In this document: positions 1-9,132 of the stretch, one piece after another
Layout: each line of letters begins with the position of its first letter
Numbering within the stretch: position 1 is the first letter of the stretch
Assembly (NCBI RefSeq): GCF_010669285.1
Contig: NZ_CP048711.1
Coordinates: 992,001 to 1,056,000, forward strand
Reading direction: 5' to 3'
Source of the DNA: Kineobactrum salinum
GTDB lineage: Bacteria; Pseudomonadota; Gammaproteobacteria; Pseudomonadales; Halieaceae
Length of the DNA: 64,000 nucleotides
Translations under genes and position numbers: made by a program
The notes under the pieces: model-generated
Told to the model about the DNA's origin: nothing
Database searches by the model: none
The model's input: only the letters and a program-made list of their open reading frames with translations

Positions 1-858
1 CAGCACTTCCGGATGCTTCTCCGTATACCGGGACATCAAGTTGTCCATTTGCATGGTCAGGGCCTGGATGCGCTCGCCGATGGGCGAGTCCACAGCGGCA
101 GAGGAACCACCGGCTATGAACACGGGCTCCTCACCGGCGATCTGGCGCTGCAGCTCCAGCCGCCGGTTCTCGACTTCCCGCAGCTGCAACCGGGCCTGCT
201 CAAGGTTACTGCGTGCATTCATCAGGCGGCTGTAATAGTCACCCTGCTCCCCGGGGAGCACATCGACATTGCGCTGCTTGAAGTTGGCCAGGCGGGCCTC
301 AGCCTCAATCAACCTCGCTTCGGATTCCGCCAGTTGCTGCTCCAGAAAGGTCTTGGCACCGGAGCTGTCCTGGCGCTTGTCGCTCATGGAGGTTTCGATA
401 AAGACGGTGATCAGGGATTGCGCTATCCGCCGCGCGGTCTCGCGATCCCTGTCCTTGACCGAGATGGAGTACAGCGAAGCATTGCCCCTATTGCCCAACA
501 GGGAGATGGAGTTTTCCAGCCGCTTGATCAACGCATCCTTTTGGGCCTCGGTAGTGGCCTGCAGGTCCAGGTCCGTCATGCGCGCCAGTTTTTCCAGGTT
601 GGGACGGCTGAGCAGCGTACGGCTCATCATCCGGATGCGCTGGTCGATATCCGGCGTGATCGTCAGGCCGCGCATCAGCGGCCGCAACACGGAATTGGTA
701 TCGACATAGACCCTGGCACTGGCGACATAGGATTCAGGCATCTGCCAGACATAGGCCCAGCCTGCCAGGGCAATCACCCAGGCAATGCCCAGGGCCAGCC
801 AGCGATGACGCCAGACCCCCAGGGCATAGCTCAATACTTGCGCAAAAGCGTCCTGCAT
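1..858 (-). CDS. XrtA-type polysaccharide chain-length determinant (Wzz/GumC-like), partial
   Basis: The gene runs off the left edge; 286 codons are visible. The product should be an inner-membrane protein that sets the chain length of the exported polysaccharide together with the Wza-like exporter next door. The N-terminus has a hydrophobic membrane segment at about residues 19-40, then the typical Wzz motif region (VASARVYVDTNSVLRPLMRG) and a long charged coiled coil from about residue 165 on (LAESEARLIEAEARLANFK). The start ATG at 858 follows AGGATAA at a normal distance. It is the last visible gene of a minus-strand run that includes the exporter and the XrtA-associated ATPase. A GumC-type protein is likely; whether a tyrosine-kinase domain follows cannot be seen. 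Confidence 0.9.
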   Translation of the reverse strand, partial: MQDAFAQVLSYALGVWRHRWLALGIAWVIALAGWAYVWQMPESYVASARVYVDTNSVLRPLMRGLTITPDIDQRIRMMSRTLLSRPNLEKLARMTDLDLQATTEAQKDALIKRLENSISLLGNRGNASLYSISVKDRDRETARRIAQSLITVFIETSMSDKRQDSSGAKTFLEQQLAESEARLIEAEARLANFKQRNVDVLPGEQGDYYSRLMNARSNLEQARLQLREVENRRLELQRQIAGEEPVFIAGGSSAAVDSPIGERIQALTMQMDNLMSRYTEKHPEVL

Positions 859-899
859 GAATAGTTATCCTGTTGACCGGTATCTGTCTGATGCAATGC

Positions 900-965
900 T
901 CATAACCAGAACTCGGAGATATTGACGATATCGCCCGGCTTCAATACGAGGCTGCTGATACAGGT
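900..965 (-). repeat. In-frame duplicate of the exporter C-terminus after its stop codon
   Basis: Directly after the TGA of the exporter gene the same frame stays open for 21 more codons and ends with a second stop at 900-902. The last 13 codons read KPGDIVNISEFWL, which mirrors the gene's own end, RPGDIVIISESWF. The DNA of the two segments is clearly related but diverged. This looks like an old tandem duplication of the gene's 3' end, or an ancestral end made untranslated by a new stop. Confidence 0.7.
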
Positions 966-1601
966 TCAGAACCAGGACTCTGAAATGATCACGATATCGC
1001 CGGGACGCAACGCCATGTTGGCGGAGATATCGCCATCCTTGAGCAGATCATCCAGCCGCAGGTCAAAGGATTCCTGCCGTCCCGAAAAGGTCCGTATCAA
1101 CACCGAACGGTTGCCCGCCGCATATTCTGTCATTCCACCCACTGCGATCATCAGGTCCAGCAATGTCATGTGCTGGGAATAGGGGATGCTGGCAGGATCA
1201 GCGGCCTCGCCGACCACTCTCACCTGCTGTTGCGGCACGCCGACAAAGCCGTTGACGATAACGCTGACCACCGGCTGGCGTACATACTCGGCGTAGGCTT
1301 CCTCGATATCCCGCGCCAGTTCGGTGGAGGTCTTGCCGCTGGCGGGCAGATCCTCCACCAGACGGGTGGTGAACTTGCCATCCGGCCGTACAATACCGGT
1401 CGTGGAAAGTTCCTCATTGCCCCAGACAAAGATTTCCATTGTATCGCCCGGGCCAATGATGTAATTGTAATCCGGGATATCGAGACGGTCTGTCTCAGAC
1501 ACCGTGGGGCTGGAGCCACACCCGCTCAACAAAAGTGTCAGCAGCGCCCCCACCAGTGCCAGAAAGCCTGTGGATTGCGATACCTGAGATCCTGTGTTCA
1601 T
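966..1601 (-). CDS. XrtA/PEP-CTERM locus polysaccharide export lipoprotein (Wza-like)
   Basis: The product is a 211-residue outer-membrane lipoprotein of the polysaccharide export (Poly_export/SLBB) family, expected to form the exit channel for the exopolysaccharide. A signal sequence ends in a lipobox (LLLSGC, Cys at about residue 28). The export domain starts with YIIGPGDTMEIFVWG, and an SLBB-like segment (VRVVGEAADPASIPYSQHMT) follows. A strong ribosome site (GGAGCAGGAAA) precedes the ATG at 1601. It lies between the XrtA-associated ATPase upstream and the chain-length protein downstream, the usual order in exosortase A loci. It is short compared with enterobacterial Wza, as is normal for this subfamily. 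The duplicated tail behind the stop codon is described separately. Confidence 0.92.
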   Translation of the reverse strand: MNTGSQVSQSTGFLALVGALLTLLLSGCGSSPTVSETDRLDIPDYNYIIGPGDTMEIFVWGNEELSTTGIVRPDGKFTTRLVEDLPASGKTSTELARDIEEAYAEYVRQPVVSVIVNGFVGVPQQQVRVVGEAADPASIPYSQHMTLLDLMIAVGGMTEYAAGNRSVLIRTFSGRQESFDLRLDDLLKDGDISANMALRPGDIVIISESWF

Positions 1602-1682
1602 TTTCCTGCTCCTTCGGGCCGCCCGCGGCCGCTGCTTTTTCTTGAAGTCCAGTCCGTCAAACAGATCAAACCATAGTCTAAT

Positions 1683-3326
1683 CTACGGCAAGTGTAACCA
1701 GCCAGTGTGACATGCATCACATCTATACGATCTTTTATTTATAAAACGGGACCCACCACAAGGCCCGCCCATGAATCCTGTCGCTGCCCACGACACCAGA
1801 ATGATCGAGATCAGCAATATGATGGTCACTGTCCAGAAATCGCTGCGGTTGCGCCCGACGCGTCTGGAGGAAGACGGCGCACGGGCATGGGGCCGCCTGG
1901 TTTCCCCCGGAACAGACAAGACTTCCGTGACCGCGGCCTCCTTCGCTGGCACCGTCTGTGCTGCCAGGGCGGCTATTTCATCGCGGCTTCGCGGCTGCCG
2001 CCGGGAAGCCCTGCCGCGTTTGTCCGCCGGCACCGGGGCCCTCATGGTCGCCGCCTGGGACGGCTGCAGTGGAACAAAGGTGGAACCCGACGCACTGACC
2101 TGCTGTTGCCGCTCCGGCAGCTCCTCTGCCATCCGCGAGCGCACAGCTGCGTCCCCGGCTGCGCCGGAGACCACTTTAAGATGCTGGCGCTCGCTGCTGC
2201 GGCTCTCGGCAGCCTCATGCACCAGCTGCTCCATCTGCTGAGCCATATCAGGAGGCGGCGCACTGTCCTGGCCGGGCGCTGCCGCACCCTCCGACGCAGT
2301 GGAGCGATTATCTCCAGGCACTCCTGTCTCCTGCCCAACCGCTGCGGAATCTGCGGCGGTCGCGCCCGGCTCCTGTCGCGAACCGGCTGCAACCTGTGCA
2401 GAGCCGGCAGCGTCCGGCGAGCCAGCCACCTGCGGATCATCCTCCCCCGGCGCAGGCGCATCAAACTCGTCTTCAACCTGGAAGTCCCGATCAGTAAAGC
2501 CAGCACCGGCCGCAAGGCTCTCGTCCTGCAGCTCGCGTACCACTTCCTGCATGTCGGCCACAGTGACGCGATGTCTTTGCTCTACCGCGCAATGCAGCAG
2601 CAAGCGGCTGCATATCAGATTGATACGCCGGGGAATGCCTTCGCTGAACTTGTACACCAGCGGGAATATCGCACGGCTTATCGACGGATCCCCGCACCAG
2701 CCCACAACTTCCAGCCGATGCAGGATATAGGCCTCGGTCTCATCCAGCTCCAGCGGCCGCAGATGGGTGGCGGCGACTATGCGCTGATGTACCTGCTCGA
2801 GTTCGGGGCTGAGTACGAGTTCGCGCAACTCCGGCTGCCCCAGCAGAAAGATCTGCAACAACGGCCTGCCGTCGACCTGGATGTTGGTCAGCAGGCGCAG
2901 CTCCTCCATTGCGGAAACCGAAAGGTCCTGTGCCTCATCGACAATCAGCAGAGCGCGCCTTCCGTCCCGGTACCAGGACTTGAGCTGTTGTGTCAGACGT
3001 TGCAGCAGCTCACCTTTGTGAACGACCGCGGGGGCAACCCCGAATTCGTAGGCAACCAGCTTGAGCAGGTCATCCGCCTGCAGCTGGGTACACACCAGGT
3101 TGGCAAGGGTTACATTCTCACCCGCCAGTTGATCCAGTAACGCCCCTATCAACGTGGTTTTACCGGTTCCCGGGCGTCCGGTGATCATGACAAACCCTTC
3201 TGCCCGCAGAAAGGCGTAGGCCATGTAGGCGCGCGCCTTGGTATAGCCTTTGTGCGCATAGGCAAAGGCGTGATCCGGGCTGAGCCGGAAGGGCTCGGCA
3301 TTGAAACGGTAGAACTGGTCGTACAT
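1683..3326 (-). CDS. XrtA-associated AAA ATPase (ExeA-like)
   Basis: This ExeA/GspA-like AAA ATPase is found beside exosortase A polysaccharide genes, where it probably helps build or drive the export machine. Walker A (GRPGTGKTT) lies at residues 50-58 and Walker B (ALLIVDEAQD) at about 125-133. Residues from about 280 to 490 form a low-complexity Ala/Gly/Pro/Glu linker, followed by one membrane segment near the C-terminus (VTIILLISIILVSWAATGF). At 547 residues it is longer than the usual family member because of the linker. The last about 25 residues read through AT-rich DNA and look unnatural. Adding one G at the short G run near 1764-1766 would give the ending GGALWWVPFYK with a stop at 1735-1737, so a homopolymer error is possible here too. 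Confidence 0.88.
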   Translation of the reverse strand: MYDQFYRFNAEPFRLSPDHAFAYAHKGYTKARAYMAYAFLRAEGFVMITGRPGTGKTTLIGALLDQLAGENVTLANLVCTQLQADDLLKLVAYEFGVAPAVVHKGELLQRLTQQLKSWYRDGRRALLIVDEAQDLSVSAMEELRLLTNIQVDGRPLLQIFLLGQPELRELVLSPELEQVHQRIVAATHLRPLELDETEAYILHRLEVVGWCGDPSISRAIFPLVYKFSEGIPRRINLICSRLLLHCAVEQRHRVTVADMQEVVRELQDESLAAGAGFTDRDFQVEDEFDAPAPGEDDPQVAGSPDAAGSAQVAAGSRQEPGATAADSAAVGQETGVPGDNRSTASEGAAAPGQDSAPPPDMAQQMEQLVHEAAESRSSERQHLKVVSGAAGDAAVRSRMAEELPERQQQVSASGSTFVPLQPSQAATMRAPVPADKRGRASRRQPRSRDEIAALAAQTVPAKEAAVTEVLSVPGETRRPHARAPSSSRRVGRNRSDFWTVTIILLISIILVSWAATGFMGGPCGGSRFINKRSYRCDACHTGWLHLP

Positions 3327-3441
3327 GGCGACTCGTCACTACGAAAAATGGCTGGTGTGCGTAGGAATGTTGCATTCAAACACTGTGTATAGCAAGGGTC
3401 CCTCCCCGGCACACCTGCGGTTGTGACATCCTTCACAAACG

Positions 3442-4512
3442 CTAAGTGCGCTGGCCCACTGTCCTGGCCTCGTCGAACCGGCGCCGCCAGGCCTTTTTGA
3501 GCAAATGCGGCAGCAGCAAGTATAGTGGCATTCGCAGAAAATGTCCGCGGCAGTACAACAAGAACGCGGCCAGCCAATGCCCGGGCAGGCGGCAACTGGA
3601 ATGGGACGGTGTAAAAATCCTGCGCCAGGCCCAGGCGAGCACCACATTGCGCCTTGCTACCGGTTGCAGGCACTGCTCGGGTACCGGCGCCGCCAGCAGC
3701 CGGTGGCACTCAGCCAGCGCCGGTTGCAGATATGGCAGCAAGCCCAGTGTGTCGGCGCGCTGCAGCAGCCGGGGGACAAATCCGGCATCCTGCGCTGTGA
3801 AACGCTGCAGCAGCAGCTGAAAATCCGACAGGTCACGCAGCCCGTTCTGGTACTCGCCCTCGGCAAACAGGTGCACCGCCGAGTGGATACACAGGTCCGT
3901 GTCGCTCAGGGTATGCACCGGGCCGAGCCGGGGATGCTGGTGGCACTGCAGCTCGAATTGCCGAACGTCCGGCACGCTGCGGTTGGTCAATGGAAGGATG
4001 TTGTGGTGTACGTCCAGGATCGTGCCGCGTCGGGCGTGACGCAATGGCGGAATTTCATGCATCCATTGCCGATAATAGTGATCATCATAGTCGTCCACGT
4101 GGCTGCGCACCCAGTGGCGCATGCGCAGCTGGCGCTCGATCAGGGTCAGATGCTTGCGGGGCACCAGAATGTCGATATCGGCGAAGGTCCGGCCCTGCGC
4201 CACCGGCAACTGCAGCGCGATATAGGCCGCGCCCTTGAGCACCACCCAGTCGATCCCAAGCCGGGCAAACAGCCCGGACAGCTCCTCCAGTTCAAACAGC
4301 GCTTGTGCCTGTTGCCGCGCCGCCAGCTTGTGGGCACTGCTGAAATGCCAGCTGGCATAGTCCGGCAGACCAATGCCCTCACGCTGGGCAAGGTGCCAGA
4401 TCCGGCCCAGCAAACCGGCCGCATCTGCCTGTACCGCCAGCTCGAAAAACTCCGCCGCGCCGAGGTCTGCCAGCCGTTCCGGCTCCCGCAATACCTGAGT
4501 GAGCAGGTTCAT
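3442..4512 (-). CDS. Nucleotidyltransferase family protein (NTP_transf_5-like)
   Basis: The 356-residue protein resembles the uncharacterised nucleotidyltransferase family often found beside HprK-like kinases and exosortase loci. The nucleotidyltransferase core is visible at about residues 85-125 (WVVLKGAAYIAL then FADIDILVPRKHL, with the paired acidic residues that would bind metal), followed by LDVHHNILP. The substrate is unknown. The start ATG at 4512 directly abuts the stop of the HprK-like gene, so the two are probably translated in a coupled way. It is the last gene of a four-gene operon that starts with the Tat-exported protein at 6314. The role in a peptide or glycan modification is an inference. 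Confidence 0.82.
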   Translation of the reverse strand: MNLLTQVLREPERLADLGAAEFFELAVQADAAGLLGRIWHLAQREGIGLPDYASWHFSSAHKLAARQQAQALFELEELSGLFARLGIDWVVLKGAAYIALQLPVAQGRTFADIDILVPRKHLTLIERQLRMRHWVRSHVDDYDDHYYRQWMHEIPPLRHARRGTILDVHHNILPLTNRSVPDVRQFELQCHQHPRLGPVHTLSDTDLCIHSAVHLFAEGEYQNGLRDLSDFQLLLQRFTAQDAGFVPRLLQRADTLGLLPYLQPALAECHRLLAAPVPEQCLQPVARRNVVLAWAWRRIFTPSHSSCRLPGHWLAAFLLYCRGHFLRMPLYLLLPHLLKKAWRRRFDEARTVGQRT

Positions 4513-5382
4513 TCAGGCCACCAACTCGGTCAGGGCTGCATCGGCCAGCGCAAAATCGCTGTATTCCAGGCGATAGCATTCACAGCGCGAAAACATGCCG
4601 TACAGCAATTCGAAGGCTTCCAGCCCCAAAAGGTGGTAATTGAAACAATGGCCAATCACCTCCTCAAAAGCGGCTGGCCGGGGCAGTGATGTCAGCCTGA
4701 CACCCGAACCGGGGACATAGCTCGGAAAGACCACCACCGCAGGCGGCGCCGGAGTCCGCATCGCACGGAGGCTGTCGACAGGAGGCTGCAGCAGCGCCAC
4801 GGAGCCCTTGCTGGTATCGTGGGCTGTGCGGCTGAAGACGCCGCCGCCGATGAAATCGGCGATAATACCCACCGCATCGTTTTTCAGGTTGATTGCGCGC
4901 GGGAACGGATGCACCTGCGCATCCGCCAGCCCCAGCAGCGCGAGTTCATCCGAAAACAGGCGCCAGCCCGAATAGGCCAGGGCAGCGGTCAAGGTGCTCT
5001 TGCCCGCCCCCTGCACCGCCGGCATCACGATGGCCTTGCCGTTACGCTCCACCACCCCTGCGTGCACGATCAGATACTGGTGGGCGTGGTTCGCCACGCA
5101 CCAGTTCATGCCCCACTCCAGCATCGCATAGCCCTGGTCCCGCGGCAGGGGTTTGAACGGACGCTGCTCATTGCGGAAAAAATCGACCTGGGGCTTGATG
5201 AAGCGGCGCCAGGGCAGACGGGTGCGGACCGAGAGATCAAAATCCACGAAGTCCGGGCGCGCGGGTAATGCAACGTGTTGATAAATGCGCTGCAGATCCG
5301 CTGCGACCGCGGCGTTGTCAGTGGCTACTGCAAATGTGAACGGCCCGATGGCCAGGTTGGCATGGTACTGAGTCACCGGCAA
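4513..5382 (-). CDS. HprK-related kinase (HPr-rel-A system)
   Basis: The 289-residue protein resembles the C-terminal kinase half of HPr kinase/phosphorylase. A P-loop (PAVQGAGKST) lies at residues 121-130, preceded by YLIVHAGVVE as in HprK, and a conserved FSDELALL segment follows at about 143-150. It belongs to the HPr-rel-A kinase family, which co-occurs with a short PqqD-like protein; that protein lies just upstream, 15 bp away. No HPr protein is encoded nearby, so the phosphorylation target is unknown. The neighbours (PqqD-like protein, nucleotidyltransferase, Tat-exported protein) make a dedicated modification system more likely than sugar-uptake control; that is an inference. Confidence 0.88.
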   Translation of the reverse strand: MPVTQYHANLAIGPFTFAVATDNAAVAADLQRIYQHVALPARPDFVDFDLSVRTRLPWRRFIKPQVDFFRNEQRPFKPLPRDQGYAMLEWGMNWCVANHAHQYLIVHAGVVERNGKAIVMPAVQGAGKSTLTAALAYSGWRLFSDELALLGLADAQVHPFPRAINLKNDAVGIIADFIGGGVFSRTAHDTSKGSVALLQPPVDSLRAMRTPAPPAVVVFPSYVPGSGVRLTSLPRPAAFEEVIGHCFNYHLLGLEAFELLYGMFSRCECYRLEYSDFALADAALTELVA

Positions 5383-5397
5383 GGCCTGGGCAGTAAT

Positions 5398-5667
5398 TTA
5401 TCGTGCCCGGAGAATACCAGCTTCGACAGCCCCGGTCAGGAATTCTTCCAGCTCCGCGGGCAGTGTATCGGACCCGGCTGCGCCCTGGACAGTGGACCAA
5501 TGCCGTGCAATATCAGCTTCAGCCATCGCCCCGCCGCCAAGCTCGTCCATCAACACGGCACCGGCCCCGGCTATAAAATGGGTGTCGCCCGAGCGCCCGT
5601 CATACACCACCTTGACGCCATCGAGTTCCCTGATGATCAGGCCCGGAGCGGCAGTGAAATGCCGCAT
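5398..5667 (-). CDS. PqqD-like protein of the HPr-rel-A system
   Basis: This is a small 89-residue protein with the winged-helix fold expected of PqqD, the domain that binds precursor peptides in RiPP pathways. Visible features are the PqqD-like start (FTAAPGLIIRELDGVKVVYD), then TAT-like THFIAGAGAVLMDELG and a C-terminal helix ending in EFLTGAVEAGILR. The start at 5667 is chosen because GGGAGGA stands 7 bases upstream; a longer frame to 5712 would overlap the upstream gene and has no ribosome site. It lies 17 bp after the Tat-exported protein gene and 15 bp before the kinase gene. Its likely job is to present a peptide or protein to the neighbouring kinase, by analogy with PqqD; the target has not been identified. 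Confidence 0.82.
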   Translation of the reverse strand: MRHFTAAPGLIIRELDGVKVVYDGRSGDTHFIAGAGAVLMDELGGGAMAEADIARHWSTVQGAAGSDTLPAELEEFLTGAVEAGILRAR

Positions 5668-5684
5668 CTCGCGTCCTCCCGGGC

Positions 5685-6314
5685 TCAATCGATGGTCTGC
5701 GACTGCTCCCAAAGGCTCAGATACGTGCCGTTGGGGCCCCCTTGATAGACCGCCTGGATGTCGCCGAGCGTGTATGGGAAATAAAACTCGGGATCCACTT
5801 TGTCCAGAATGCTGCAGCCACCGGGGTCACCCTCGCAGGCCAGCAGCAGATTCTCCCACAACAAGGCATTCAACGCTGCGGAGGCACACTGCCGCTCCCA
5901 ACCGTGGTTACCGCCGCCAAGTGCGTCTGCAATGGTGGATTCTGCGCCAAGCCCCGGTTTTTTCTTGTCCTCGCGAGTGGAAGGACCGTCGCTGGTATTG
6001 ATCGGACCCAGCAGCCGGGCCACCGGCGTCTGGGGGTTGAGGCCGGTGTGCTCCCACAACCCATTGTGGTTGGCGGATCCGTTGAGCCACCCGCCGGGGC
6101 TGTAGGACACCAGTGTACAGGGCTCCTCATCGTGCTGGCCGGACAAATTGCCGGACAAATTGCCGGAAATGGAGCAGTGACTGGCCCACACCGGCCGGCT
6201 GACCACGGTGCTCAATAGAGCGGCGCCTGCTGCCGTCTTGACGAAGGCGCGTCGCTTCGGCCCCGTGGTGGGCTTGTCCAACGTCTGCTTGTTGCTTTCG
6301 TCTGTGTCGTTCAT
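5685..6314 (-). CDS. Tat-exported protein of unknown function, head of the HPr-rel-A operon
   Basis: I do not recognise the mature protein. The 209-residue product begins with a polar stretch, then a twin-arginine signal (KRRAFVKTAAG, Arg pair at residues 21-22), a hydrophobic stretch and a likely cleavage at VWA-S near residue 44. The mature N-terminus carries a short repeat (SGNLSGNLSGQ) between two cysteines, and four more cysteines occur further on (for example RQCASAALNALLW and CEGDPGGC). Export by Tat suggests it folds or binds a cofactor in the cytoplasm. Start 6314 is preferred over 6350 because the longer frame has no ribosome site and delays the Tat signal. A sigma-54 type promoter and a conserved T-tract box lie upstream, so it is probably in the PrsR regulon. 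Confidence 0.75.
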   Translation of the reverse strand: MNDTDESNKQTLDKPTTGPKRRAFVKTAAGAALLSTVVSRPVWASHCSISGNLSGNLSGQHDEEPCTLVSYSPGGWLNGSANHNGLWEHTGLNPQTPVARLLGPINTSDGPSTREDKKKPGLGAESTIADALGGGNHGWERQCASAALNALLWENLLLACEGDPGGCSILDKVDPEFYFPYTLGDIQAVYQGGPNGTYLSLWEQSQTID

Positions 6315-6405
6315 CGTCCCGTGCTCTCTGGGTTGAATGTCGCTTCCCATGGACAGCTGTCCAGTAATGGATCAACGTCCCGAATGCGTGCTTCAAGTGT
6401 AGCAA

Positions 6406-6419
6406 GCAAAAATCATACC
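6406..6419 (-). promoter_or_regulatory. Sigma-54 type promoter of the Tat-protein/HprK operon
   Basis: Read on the minus strand the core is GG-TATGATTTTT-GC: GG at 6419-6418, ten bases, then GC at 6407-6406, the exact -24/-12 spacing of sigma-54 promoters. The flanking match is weaker than at the PEP-CTERM gene. It lies about 92 bases upstream of the ATG at 6314, and a conserved box lies 75 bases further upstream. Confidence 0.55.
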
Positions 6420-6493
6420 GCAATCTTAATCTCTTGATATTTCAGTGCTTTTGCCAATCAGATCACACTATCAGTGGAGACCTGCCGTATTCA

Positions 6494-6512
6494 TTGTAAA
6501 AAAAATCGACAC
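6494..6512 (-). promoter_or_regulatory. PEP-CTERM-type upstream box (copy A)
   Basis: The plus strand reads TTGTAAAAAAAATCGACAC. The identical 19 bases occur at 35216-35234 ahead of the PEP-CTERM gene, in the same orientation to the gene and at a similar distance (75 versus 63 bases) from a sigma-54 type promoter. An enhancer site for the response regulator PrsR is the natural reading. Confidence 0.7.
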
Positions 6513-6548
6513 CCGAAACCAAACCCTCACCGCAGGCATCATCATAGC

Positions 6549-7870
<1,322 letters not shown>

Positions 7871-7879
7871 GCCTGTAGT

Positions 7880-8908
7880 CTAGCGTTTTGATCGGGACTC
7901 GAACCATTCCGCGGTGCGCGCCAGCCCCGCGGACACATCGAAGGCAGGCCGGTAGCCCAGCAAGCTGGCGGCCTTGCCGATGTCAGCCTGCGAGTGCCGC
8001 ACATCGCCCTCGCGAAAGTCATCGTACTGTGGCTGCGCTTGGGCCAACTCCGGCCGGTGCTCGGCCAGCAGATCGCGAATAGTGTAGAACAGTTCGTTCA
8101 ATGTGGTACGGCCGCCAAACGCGACATTGTAGACCTGGTCCACCGCTGCCGGATCATTCACCATGGCCGCCAGCAGATTGGCCTGCACCACATTGTCGAT
8201 GAAACAGAAATCGCGGGAGGTCTCACCGTCGCCATTAATCCGGCAGCTCTTGCCGTCCACCATCTCCCCGAACCAGCGCGGGATAACAGCAGCGTAGGCG
8301 CCCTGGGGATCCTGGCGCGGACCAAACACATTGAAGTAGCGCAGGCCGATCAGTTCCATGCCATAGGCCCGGCTGAACACGTCTGCATACAATTCGTTCA
8401 CGTACTTGGTCACGGCATAGGGTGACAGCGGCTTGCCAATGCTATCTTCCACCTTGGGCAATCCCGGATGGTCGCCATAGGTGGACGAAGAGGCCGCATA
8501 GACGACGCGCCGTACTCCCGCGTCGCGTGCGGCCACCAGCACATTGACGAAACCGTCGATATTGACCGCATTGGTGAGCAGGGGATCTTCCAGTGAGCGC
8601 GGCACACTGCCCAGCGCCGCCTGGTGCAGTACATAATCGACTCCCGCGACCGCCTGCCGGCAGTCTTCCAGCGAGCGGATGTCTCCCTCCACAAAGCGCA
8701 GCTCCCCGCCAGCGGCGCAGGCCTGCTCAGCGGCTTCGATATTATGGCGGTAGCCGGTGGCGAAGTTGTCCAGCGCCACCACCCTCTGCCCCAGCCCGAC
8801 CAGGGTCTCCGCCAGATGCGAGCCGATGAAACCGGCTGCTCCGGTGACAAGCCAGGTAGCGGGAGCAGCACGCAACCGGTGTTCTGTAGCCTGAAATGAT
8901 TCTTCCAC
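7880..8908 (-). CDS. NAD-dependent sugar epimerase (WbpP/TviC-like UDP-GlcNAc 4-epimerase)
   Basis: This short-chain dehydrogenase-type epimerase should interconvert UDP-GlcNAc/GalNAc or their uronic acids. It has the NAD motif [12 protein letters not shown], the serine stretch [10 protein letters not shown] and the catalytic YAVTK. The closest family I can name is WbpP/TviC, whose members are about 340 residues. For that reason a GTG start at 8908 (342 residues, AAGG upstream) is chosen; the frame is open to an ATG at 9067, but that adds 53 residues without family resemblance. It lies just upstream of the dehydrogenase gene on the same strand, so one transcript probably makes both enzymes. 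The prsK gene starts divergently at 9133. Confidence 0.9.
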   Translation of the reverse strand: MEESFQATEHRLRAAPATWLVTGAAGFIGSHLAETLVGLGQRVVALDNFATGYRHNIEAAEQACAAGGELRFVEGDIRSLEDCRQAVAGVDYVLHQAALGSVPRSLEDPLLTNAVNIDGFVNVLVAARDAGVRRVVYAASSSTYGDHPGLPKVEDSIGKPLSPYAVTKYVNELYADVFSRAYGMELIGLRYFNVFGPRQDPQGAYAAVIPRWFGEMVDGKSCRINGDGETSRDFCFIDNVVQANLLAAMVNDPAAVDQVYNVAFGGRTTLNELFYTIRDLLAEHRPELAQAQPQYDDFREGDVRHSQADIGKAASLLGYRPAFDVSAGLARTAEWFESRSKR

Positions 8909-9132
8909 TGTCTGCAGCCTTCCTTGTCCGGATCCGGCTTCCGGCAGCGCCGGAGCTCTGTTTTGTGCGGCGGTTCTCGCTTGCACGTTGTCGACGTTTA
9001 CACTGTGAGGGTGGGAGTATAAGGTCTCCGGGTTACCACGGCCATGCCAAAGCGTGACAGCGGCCACAGTTTAGCAGGGCGACCCGGCCAGCACAGGCCG
9101 GTGACAGCCCCTTCGGGGACAGACACATCGAC

